Source of the DNA: Scolecobasidium constrictum UM 578
Taxonomy: Eukaryota > Ascomycota > Dothideomycetes > Venturiales > Sympoventuriaceae
Direction of reading: 5' to 3'
Length of the DNA stretch: 64,000 bases
Assembly: GCA_000611715.1 (NCBI GenBank)
Contig: AZYM01000059.1
Coordinates: 62,001 to 126,000 of the forward strand
In this document: one piece after another, positions 33,239 through 42,329 of the stretch
Layout of the letters: each line of letters opens with the position of its first letter
Position numbering within the stretch: the first letter of the stretch is position 1
Notes under the pieces: generated by a model
Database searches by the model: none
What the model saw: only the letters and a program-made list of their open reading frames with translations
What the model was told of the DNA's origin: nothing
Position numbers and translations under genes: made by a program

Positions 33239-35254
33239 ATGCCACCGAAACGAGGCACGAAACGCGGTGCAGAAGACCAGGTCTACACCAACAAAAAGTC
33301 GACCTTGAAGCAGAAGAAATTCACCCCACGTCTCAAGGCGATCAAGGAGAATGCCGTCGTCTCTTCACCATCGACGGTTGAGCGACCTCGCAAACGGAGA
33401 AAGAGCCAAACAACGATGACTCAGCTCGATTTTGGGAAACGAAGTTATCTGGAGGCGATTTGCGACAGCGATGACGAGGACGAGGAGATCAAGTCGGAGG
33501 ACGATATCCCGTCTTCTGGTATGAAGAGGAAGCGGACGCCAGTCAGACGCAGTAAACTGCCCGGAAAGACCGAAAGTCAGGATACCTTAACGCAAATGGG
33601 ATGGCGAGGGGGCGACATGATTGTGATTGGTGACTCAGAGGATGAGGAGCTGTTATCTGATGGGGACGTGAGTGTCGCTGGAGAGGAGAAGAATGTGGTT
33701 GTCGTCGAGCCTAGCACGTCCAGACCTGCAAAGGAAACTGTTGAGCAGGAGCATACAACGAATGCACCACAAGAAGAGATACAGGATCAAGCTTCGCACA
33801 AGAACCAACAACCGCCGCCTTCGAAGCAGCTTCCGCCACGAACTCCGAAGCGTGTACGAGTACTGCCTGTACCCTCATCAAGATCACCACCAGACAGTCA
33901 TCTCTCTACACAAGTCACGCCACGACATGTACATACACAAGATCCTAGGTCACCCTTGCAGGAGCGATCAGTCAATATACAGGCGCGAGCAATGGTTCGA
34001 TCTGATGTCCCGAAAGAGTTGGGGTCTTCGCCAGTTAAGGCTACTCCAAAACGCACCTCCCCACTGAAGAGTATACTTCGGAGTGCACGAAAGGAACCTG
34101 CACAGATAGAAAAGCCACAAACACAGGCCAGGTCATCGCCGCTTAAGAGCATTCTCGCCAGCACGCGTAAGCAGGCCAAGCAGGCTGAAGGGTCGCAAAC
34201 TCAAACTCGACGAAGAGTACGAGAGTTCAATGCACGTTTCGCTGCTCTGGATCGCGAGACATCTGACATGAGGAGGCGACGATCTGCTGTGCCAGATATG
34301 CCGGCGCCGAGGCCTGTTCGTCCAGCAGCAGAGACGCAGTATTCTATGCCGGGCGATGACACACAGGCCGCATGGATGGAACTGCCATTCGTCTCCACTG
34401 CAGAGGAGCAGCCATTTCTTGACGAGGAGGAAGGGAAAAGTCAAGAAGTCGTCAAGTGCAGCCCAGTCGTTGATGATGGTGGAGATGTACCGGCAGATGC
34501 TCCTCCAGCGATGGATAGCGTCGAGCAGGTGTCAGAGAGTCCTGTGAAAGAGGCGACATCAAGCAGAGAATCGAGCCCGCCCGAAGAAGTCTTGATCCCG
34601 TCATCACCGAGCAAAAAGTCACGACGAGCGATTGCATCAAGTCAAGCAGACGAGGACGAATCACCCGAGCTGCCTGATGAATCTCTACCTGAGAGCCCCT
34701 ACCCTGCAGCATCCGCAAGATCCGCACACTCAAAGAAGGATAGCCAAGAACTTGCTTCGGATCAGCTCATGCGCGAGACACAGCAAGCATTCATGTACCG
34801 CGTCCCCTCCAGCCAGCGCTCATCACAACGCAAGACGACGCAGACCAGACCATCCCAAGCAACGACAGTAGACGAGACAATGACATACTCATCCTTCACA
34901 CGCACGCAACGCCGTTTGGGACCGACACAACCCTCACAGAAACTCTTCAAACCCCTCGAAATGGTCTCCAGCTCACCAGTCTCCGACCAGATCATCCTCC
35001 AGCCGATCCCGTCGTCCTCGTCACCGCTGCAACAGCCGCCTGGTCTCGCGGTAGCGACCTCGAGCAGTCCAAGGATGCAGGAGCCGAAGACGCCCACGAT
35101 TCTGAGGCATCTGAAGAGGCCGTTGAGGATGGAGGATTTGGTGGGGGAGAGTTTGGATATGGGCGCGGAGAGCATGGGTATGCCGCCGAGGTGGGAGTTT
35201 GGGGACAGTGTTGGTGGTGCGATGGATGAGGAGAGCGATGATGGCGAATTGTAA
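33239..35254 (+). CDS. Disordered basic/acidic protein, likely nuclear, with SIM-like motifs
   Basis: Single-exon, 671 residues, almost all predicted disordered. The N-terminus is very basic with KR-rich nuclear-localisation-like stretches (RPRKRRK, KRKRTPVRR). Two related short motifs occur: TMTQLDFGKRSY near residue 60 and TLTQMGWRGGDM near residue 115. The second is followed by MIVIGDSEDEE, a classic SUMO-interaction pattern (hydrophobic core then acids and Ser). The sequence SPLKSIL occurs twice, about 24 residues apart, in a basic repeat context (about 278-305). Many SQ/TQ and SP sites suggest phosphorylation. No enzyme domain is visible. I do not recognise a named family. Chromatin or DNA-repair scaffolding would fit the motifs but is inference. 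Confidence 0.75.
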   Translation: MPPKRGTKRGAEDQVYTNKKSTLKQKKFTPRLKAIKENAVVSSPSTVERPRKRRKSQTTMTQLDFGKRSYLEAICDSDDEDEEIKSEDDIPSSGMKRKRTPVRRSKLPGKTESQDTLTQMGWRGGDMIVIGDSEDEELLSDGDVSVAGEEKNVVVVEPSTSRPAKETVEQEHTTNAPQEEIQDQASHKNQQPPPSKQLPPRTPKRVRVLPVPSSRSPPDSHLSTQVTPRHVHTQDPRSPLQERSVNIQARAMVRSDVPKELGSSPVKATPKRTSPLKSILRSARKEPAQIEKPQTQARSSPLKSILASTRKQAKQAEGSQTQTRRRVREFNARFAALDRETSDMRRRRSAVPDMPAPRPVRPAAETQYSMPGDDTQAAWMELPFVSTAEEQPFLDEEEGKSQEVVKCSPVVDDGGDVPADAPPAMDSVEQVSESPVKEATSSRESSPPEEVLIPSSPSKKSRRAIASSQADEDESPELPDESLPESPYPAASARSAHSKKDSQELASDQLMRETQQAFMYRVPSSQRSSQRKTTQTRPSQATTVDETMTYSSFTRTQRRLGPTQPSQKLFKPLEMVSSSPVSDQIILQPIPSSSSPLQQPPGLAVATSSSPRMQEPKTPTILRHLKRPLRMEDLVGESLDMGAESMGMPPRWEFGDSVGGAMDEESDDGEL

Positions 35255-35690
35255 GATCTTAGCGCCTTGGGAAGAGTCAGATGGAAGAGTTCAAGGTGTG
35301 AAGGTTGTGCGCCGCGCTTAGATTTGTGCTGAGTCCGGATTCAGTGCGCGTGCCGAGAAAGGAGATAAGTCAAGCTAGAGCCACGCGAAATCTAAGCGCC
35401 GGGCTCCACCACGAACCCCGGGGGATAACACGACGGAGCAACTGCTTATCAAGCACAGACAACACCGTCTTAGCTATAAGCATTGTGGGGAGGTCTTGGG
35501 AAATGGCCAGGCATCGCGGAGACCTCGAATTGCATGCAGAAACGATGCATACCAAGCCACTTGTCTTCGCGAACCGGCGGAATAGACGAGGCTGTGATGA
35601 TAACCAGCGAGGCCAAACATATATAAGAAGCCACGGTCGTTTCCTCTCTGAGAACAACATCCTTAATTCTTGTGCAACCATCACGCAAAC
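35255..35690. other. Intergenic with permease promoter
   Basis: About 435 bases. It holds a TATA-like box at 35620-35626 and a pyrimidine-rich leader before the permease ATG. No gene seen. Confidence 0.5.
35620..35626 (+). promoter_or_regulatory. TATA-like box of the permease gene
   Basis: TATATAA lies 65 bases upstream of the permease ATG at 35691, followed by a CT-rich stretch. The spacing fits a fungal core promoter with a short leader. Confidence 0.45.
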
Positions 35691-37341
35691 ATGGACCACA
35701 CTTCCTCCGAGAGCATTCCGTCCACCAAATCCGAGTACAAGATCAACGCCCACGATGACGGGCTCCACCCAGAGGTCTCGCATGCCCTTGGTAGTTCTGC
35801 CGACCTCGAAGTCAAGCCCAAAGTCCACTTCAACATCTGGGCTTGTCTAGGTGTCAACTTCTCAATCACGGCGACGCCGATCGCTATCGGTACCATGCTT
35901 GCTCTGGCTATTGGTGTTGGTGGACCGCCGTTCTTCTTTTACGAATATCTCTTTGCTGGGATAGGGCAACTGGTGCTCTGTGTTGCCATGGCTGAGGTTG
36001 CGTCGGCGATTCCTCATTCAACGGGTATGTGTCATGGCAAATTGCACTTGCAAAAGGAATACTGTTGATGATAGGCGCTGCTCAGGTCCTGCGTACTGGG
36101 TCCAAGTTCTCGGACCAAAGAAGCTGGCTCGACCGCTTCACTACATCATGGGATGGTCCACCAACGCATGCTGGTTCTTCATCACTGCAGCCTGCTACCT
36201 TTTCGCCGCCCAGCTATTCATGGCAACGATCCAAGTTGGCGTTCCAGACTTCGAGCCAAGGTCATGGCAAGTCTACCTCGTGTATTGCGCCATGGTACTC
36301 CAGGGATGGGCCATCAACTTGCCCCGCACGTACAAGATCGTCGGGTGGTCTCTCAAAGCCGCCGTCTTCTTCATCAACGGCACCGCCGTCTTCATCCTCG
36401 TGGCGCTCCTGGTCAAGACGAACCCCAAGCAGTCCGCGCGTACCGTCTTCGTCGACGTGGTCAACGAGACAGGCTGGAGCTCCAATGTCGTCGTCTTCTT
36501 CATCAGTATCCTGCCCGGTGTTGCTTCGGTGGGCGGCATCGACTCAGCGCCACACCTCACAGACGAGGTAGACGAGCCGCGCCGCCAGATCCCGCTCGTG
36601 ATGATGGGATCTGCGGCATTGAGTTTCTTTGTCGGTCTGCCCTCGATTCTCATCTACCTCTTCTGCATCCCCAGCTTGGACAACCTGCGCGCGCCTGTCG
36701 GTGGCCAGCCAATCATCCAGCTGATGATAGACTCGTTCGACAACACGGGCATGACCATGTTCGCGGGCATAGCATGCGTGCTGATCAACATGCCCGCTGG
36801 ATGGGCCTCCTTTCTCAGCTGGAACAGGCTGTACTGGTCCTTCTCGCGCGATGACGGGTTCCCGCTCTCCGGCTGGACGAAGAAGCTGTCAAAGCTGGAC
36901 AGTATACCCGTGAATGCCATGTACGTCAATGTCACCCTGCTCTGCGGCATCGGCGCCATCTCCATCGGCTCGAGCATCGCGATCAACGCCCTCCTCGGCG
37001 GTGCCAGTCTCTGCGGCAAAGGCTGCTGGACCCTCGTTTTCATCTTCATCTTCTGGCGCGGCCGCGACAAGGCGCTGGATAAGCGTCGGTGGTTGAACCT
37101 GGGCAGAGTCGGCAACGTTGTCGATGGCGTGGCGCTCGTGTGGTCCACGTGGGTCTGCGTGTGGCTTTCGTTCCCATTGTACTTGCCCGTGAGTGCGTCG
37201 ACGATGAATTATGCTAGTGCTGTGTTTGGTGGGGTCGTCTGTATTGCTGTCACGTATTATTTTGCCGTGTACAAGCATCAGAAGCACGAGGTTCACTTTG
37301 ACAATTTGGATGATGTGGCGGCCGAGAGTGTCAGAAATTAG
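35691..37341 (+). CDS. APC-family amino acid/choline permease
   Basis: Plasma-membrane proton symporter of the fungal amino acid/choline/GABA permease branch. Exons 35691-36024 and 36086-37341 give 529 residues with about 12 hydrophobic spans. The junction rebuilds AIPHSTGPAYWVQVLGPKKLARPLHYIMGW, the highly conserved end of helix 3 and loop of this family. The hydrophilic N-terminal tail of about 60 residues and the short C-terminal tail are cytoplasmic. The motif FFISILPGVASVGGIDSAPHLTDEV is typical of this branch and marks helix 6. Substrate cannot be told from sequence. Confidence 0.92.
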
Positions 37342-37424
37342 CGATGGTGGGATACTGAGGGATAAGGTGATGCATTCTCAACAACAGCCACTATGTCTTT
37401 CAGGAAGCTGAATACAAGTACAGG

Positions 37425-39260
37425 TCAGCTGACATTTTCCGAGTCTGATCTGGCCGATCTTGACTGGAAAAGTGATAGAGTTGCAAGTGACATCGTCCGT
37501 GTCCGCGACTGTCGTCTGCTCGCGATTTTCCCTTCTGAATCTGGCTTCTCATTTGAGGCCGGCGCCTCGGATTGCTTCACATTCTCGTGCTCTTTCCTTC
37601 GACGGTACAGGTACCATGTCAAGAGAACGAGAAGTGTTAGTGGGATCGTTATAACAATCCATACCCACCACAAACTTGAGACAGCAATCTTGCTTGTCTG
37701 TGCCACTGCTGAGAAAATACCAGCACTGAGCACCGAGGCTGTGAATGTGCCAGGAAGGAAGGTCATGGTGAGTGCAGCGATACCGTTCATACTTGTGCTG
37801 TCCTTTTTCATGCTTGCAGCAAGCTGCATGTTTGTGGCAGCGTCCTGTTGGGTGACAAGATTATAGACCAGGTTCATCGTGCCGTCCTTCCGGTTCTTGA
37901 AGTTCAAGAATAGCTTTTTCTGCTTCTCCATACTTTGGATCATGTAGGCAATGGTGTCGGCTGTTCGTTGCGACTGCTCCCGCGATACGACAGTAAGGGC
38001 TTGCAAGCGCGCCTGGGCGTCTTGAATCGCAGTTGCAGTAATGATTGCCACATCACAGTTGAGCAAGTGCGAGTCGGCTTGCTGGGAGACTATCTGCAGA
38101 GATTTAGTCAACTCTCCAAGCCGAGCTCGGTCGGAAGCTTTCTGTCCTCCTAGATGGTCGTCGACGCTATTCACTTGTTGCCACATAAACCGCTGGAACT
38201 TCTTGAAGTGATGCTTCGACGCCTCCAACGACAGAGTTGACAATATGACCGCGAGATCGAGTGGATTTTTCCAGACGTTGTCTCCAATTGACCCAGTGGA
38301 TGGACACTTGGCTGCAGTGCTCATGAGATTCTGCAACACGGACACCACGCTGTCATTCTCTTTGTGCGAGATCAAGTATATTGTCACGCGCGACACTGCG
38401 TCGTAACGAGTGTAGACTGACAGCGGAGCTCCCTGATACTCGAGATTCCACCTAGGATGTTGGCAGAAGAAATCTTAACATTAGCAGTTGGTCACACTGC
38501 GTGGTGTTGTTGTCCCTTACCGAAGCTTCTCATGCTCCCATCGTCGTTCATTACCCATCGCGGTTGAGGTGCCCAATAGTCAGGACGACCAACAAGATTG
38601 AGCAGCGCGGATGGATTGAAGTCGAATGTCTCGAACATTTGTGCAGCATTCTGCTGCGAGATTTGTACCTGCGATCCGAAGGACGAGCCCTTCTTCGGCT
38701 TAAGCTCGACAAAACTGCTTGTGTTAGCGATCATCCTCCAAATCAAGGTCGACGTACAAGGTGACAAAAGTCTCGGTAGCGGCTCTTGATCCTCTGCCTG
38801 TTTCTGTAGTTTGTCTAACCGTCTGCAACGTTCAGTCGCGTTCTGCTGGACGGAGAAAGAGACAAACCTGGAGCTTATGTTGGAAACCATTTTCATCCAG
38901 ATCCAGCAGTCCAGCTTGACTATTTGAGCTGTCGAAGCATTTGACTTCTGTGCTAGGTGCGAAGTTGTTCTGATCACGAAGGTAATGATTGAACAAAACT
39001 GCCGGCCAGGCATCCTGAAGAGACCTTAGGGAGCGAAGCGGATATTCGGTAGCTTCTAGGTCGAATTGGAAGTCGAGTTCATTCACGCGACCATGACCGT
39101 CCTGATTGTGCCTCCAGACATCCTTCATCTCGATCGAATTGGGTCGACGCGCGACATTTGTGTTTGCAAATGAAGCCTCGAGGTTGGAGAATCCTAGTTC
39201 AGCCTTGTCGAGATCGGATGCCAAAGGCTCAGTTGTGGGACCTTGCGGAGGACTCGTCAT
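37425..39260 (-). CDS. Fungal CorA-like membrane protein
   Basis: Exons 39260-38868, 38822-38758, 38714-38521 and 38473-37425 keep frame and give 566 residues. The middle carries DFFCQHPRWNLEYQGAPLSVY, typical of fungal CorA-like proteins, and its first residue is formed across the last intron, which supports the AAG acceptor at 38474. A long helical region follows, then TMTFLPGTFTASVLSAG, the motif preceding the two CorA transmembrane helices, and a second helix (WWVWIVITIPLTLLVLLTWYLY). CorA proteins carry Mg2+ and related ions, but this fungal branch lacks the usual GMN signature, so transport is uncertain. The C-terminal tail is basic and Ser-rich. It is convergent with the permease gene, 83 bases apart. 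Confidence 0.82.
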
Positions 39261-39767
39261 CGTGCTGATATATCATTCAGGAAAGAAGTCGTGTAGAAGC
39301 AGATCGGGGCTTTTAGGAGTATTCTGCATCTACACGACGAGCGGCAGATATTGATGTTTATAGAGGACACTTCATAGCAACAAGCTGTTCGAGCTGGCCT
39401 CATCACATGCTGTGCAACCTCCTGCGTACCAGAAGACTCTGTCACATCGGTTCCTTCCGCCTCGTAGCCTTGAATGCGGTCGAGACTTTCTGCTCGAGCA
39501 CCACGAGTAGGAAGACAGCTCGCTCAGGGCCCGTTTCTGCTGTCAAATGCGAATCAAGATCATATGGGTCCATCCTCGCTTTATTGCGTGTTGATAGTAC
39601 AAATAAAGCTCGAATCGTCTTCGCAATAAATGGCAGTCACAGCGTGCTGCTCACGAGGCTGGGAAGAGCTCTGCTGCAGCCAAGCTTCACAACCTGGTTC
39701 CGGTCAAAACTGCTCATGCTAAATGAAACATTCTACGCCCACAACCTACACACGGGGCATTTGAGTC

Positions 39768-40732
39768 ATGGTTGATTCGTTATCAGCGCCTCTCGGAGAT
39801 GCTCTAGACCTTCACAGAATTACGACCCTGTTCGACGAGCTGGTGGCGGAAGGAATTCTGGTATATCATGAGCACAGTGTATCAAGCTTCGAGGATAAAG
39901 GCTTCAAGGTACGAATGCAATGAGTTGGACGCGCGAAAGAGGTTTGCTGATCGAAATGCTCTGTCAGGTCGATTTCGTGGTCACACAATCACAAGTCACG
40001 AAAAATGAAGCCGAGCGTCAGTTACCACGGGCTGGAAATAATGCCTCACAGAAGCAGGGCGAAGGGCTACGCCTTTTTGGCCCCGGCAGCGATATTGCCT
40101 TGGAGGACGACCGCCTTTTGATCCGATCCATTGGCCCAAATCATACGTTAGCTTTCAACAAGTTTCCAGTGTTCAAACCGCAATTCCTTCTGCTTACCAA
40201 GGATTCGTTCCGTCGACAGCACGATGCATTGGACGAGGATGACCTGCTAGCCGCTGTAAAGACCCTTCAGCTACTCGAGAATGGCGGACAGCCTTATCTC
40301 GCCTTCTACAATTGTGGCAAGGCTGCCGGCTCAAGCCGTGATCACAAGCACATACAGCTGATCCCAAAGCTACCGCACCTTTTCCCGGACGATCCTGAGG
40401 ACGCGAGACAGTCCATCCCATACGTTTATTTCTTGGAGTACTTGAGCCCAGGCCGTGAAGACCAACTTATCGGAAAATACCGAGCTCTGTTATGTCAAGC
40501 ACAACGTAGCCTTGGGCTGCCTGCAAACACGAGCTCATGTCAACACAATGTAGCGATGACACTACAATGGCTATTGGTGATCCCACGCCAGCCTGCTGAT
40601 ATTCCAGTGCCGACTCCCAATTCGGCGGGTATGGTGGGTTCTGTGTGGTTGCCTGACAATGACAAAATTGAGGCTTGGAAGGCTAGTGGCCTGACGGAGA
40701 TATATAGAGCCTGTGGTGTCCCACGGACTTGA
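39768..40732 (+). CDS. APA2: Diadenosine tetraphosphate phosphorylase (APA1/APA2 type)
   Basis: ATP adenylyltransferase that splits Ap4A with phosphate into ATP and ADP. Exons 39768-39908 and 39968-40732 join in phase 0 to give 301 residues, close to the yeast length of about 320. FNKFPVFKPQFLLLTKDSFRRQ is a family hallmark; the nucleotidyl-binding HxHxQ-type motif is present as RDHKHIQLIPK, followed by PHLFPDD. The C-terminal domain starts near SSCQHNVAMTLQWLLVIPR, the usual stretch before the substrate-binding loop, and the protein ends after YRACGVP. The start ATG is preceded by no other in-frame ATG. Housekeeping role in nucleotide metabolism. Confidence 0.92.
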
Positions 40733-41025
40733 CATTGAGATGCAGCTTAAGTGTCATATACGCGCAACGGATGCAAAGTCGGAGCGAAGGGTCGCGACTG
40801 TATCTGATGGCGTGCGAAGTACCTGGAACTGCTTTACGCAATCCGTGATGAGAGATGTACGACGACTTTACCACGCGCTCTTCACGTTCGTATTAGGCTG
40901 CTGGGCTGGTGTAGAACTGGTATATGGATTGACATCCACCCTTCTTCCGCTACTTCCCATCACGCGTGACCATTTGATGTCGTGAAGAGGCTTCGAAGTT
41001 CATCTCCAGCGATTCAATCAGCTTT

Positions 41026-41912
41026 TCATGCTTTGATTCGGTTTTCGGGGTCTGCCTCCCACCAGAACCTGGCTTTCTCCCTTTTGAATTTCTCAGGATC
41101 GAAGTTGTCAGGGCACCCGTAGTCTTCGATCAAGCGTCGTCTAGCTTCGCGCCACTGCGAACTTGTCAGTACTCAAGATATATTCCCACAATTCAAGGAC
41201 TGCCCTCTTCGTCACCTTCACGTACGATCCGTGCCCAATCGTCGCTGCGAGGGATCCACTCAAGCGTTCTGTACTTCTGTATCATCTCCCGTAAAACTTC
41301 GATGGCCGGCCTGGGATAATAGTCGTGCGGATCCGGCCAGTCTCTGCCCTCCTTGTCAAAGTGTCCAGGCTGACTCTGCGGAGGGCCCTCTGGCCAACTG
41401 CTCTCCGGCGATGTCATGAGCGCCCACCAGCGTATCGTGTCTTTCGCAACCATCAGATGCTGACTTCAAGTAGCTGGGTAAGCTGTATACATACAATCCG
41501 CTGTATCGAGTAGGATATTGACACCATCGCGCCTCGCAAACGTGAGAACAAGCTCGCTCGGCTTGAGAAGATCCATCCGCAGCGGCTCTCCAAGCACATG
41601 ACTTTCCGGATCTCGGCCAGCAATCAAGCAAGTGGTCTCTGTATAGACTGCGGCGATGGAGGCGCTCACAAAGGGGTACGAGTAGGCTACCCCATCGAAA
41701 TCACGCGGGTAGGGTATCTTGCTCATGAGCGAGATTACTGAGGGTGATAAGTTGAGCTTCGAGCACGTTGGCTCGTCGATGTGGTGGCCGGATGGGGGAG
41801 GGTAGACGATGGAGGAGTCTGAGGGGTAGTAGCTCAGTGCTTGCTGGAGGTTGTAGATCTTCGTTATGAGAGACACTATCTCGGTCTCGATCTCTGATGA
41901 TGATGAAGACAT
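41026..41912 (-). CDS. Uncharacterised protein, gene model uncertain
   Basis: Three coding pieces on the minus strand: about 41912-41495 (begins MSSSSSEIETEIVSL), about 41459-41216 (TIRWWALMTSPESSW to DDWARIV) and 41171-41026 (SSQWREARRRLIEDYG to ENRIKA). The last join is convincing: donor GTGACG at 41215 and acceptor at 41172 keep frame. The first join is not: the GTATGT donor at 41494 and the CAG acceptor at 41460 differ by phase, so either a very short intron or a one-base lesion is involved. The sequence is rich in Trp, Pro and acidic residues. I do not recognise the family. No signal peptide. Confidence 0.55.
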
Positions 41913-42329
41913 GTTGATATCTAGATTATGAGGCTGTTCAGTTGGGAGCTTCTGCTGTGGTGATGTCCTGGGAGAAACCTCCGTTCCATGTGGACGAAGC
42001 TATGCATGCAACCTTCTTTCACGTGAACGTCTCAATCATTCTCATAGTAGATGGCACACAAAGCCTTCTATGCTCCATCGGATTTGTCTATCTCAATCCG
42101 CACGGAGGACAATAGCTAGCGACGAGGCTGATGACGAGGCTGGCAAGGGTCTGATGTCGGAGTTTGCGCCCTCAGCTCCGAGATTCCAACCACGCATCCT
42201 CACGTTCGACAAAGGACAAAAACACACCGCATTCTTTGCGCACTCATAGATTGTCGTGCCCTTTTCAAAGATCTGGTGTGTTCTTGAGGATGTCGCGATC
42301 GGCTTCTGCGGCTCCTTCAGCACATCACC
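41913..42329. other. Divergent intergenic region
   Basis: About 415 bases between two divergent starts (41912 minus and 42330 plus), so two promoters. No gene seen. Confidence 0.45.

Noticed and set aside
38401..38521. Acceptor at the CTAG before GTGGAATC in the CorA-like gene
   Set aside because: It breaks the frame; the AAG acceptor at 38474-38475 keeps frame and restores FFCQHPRW.
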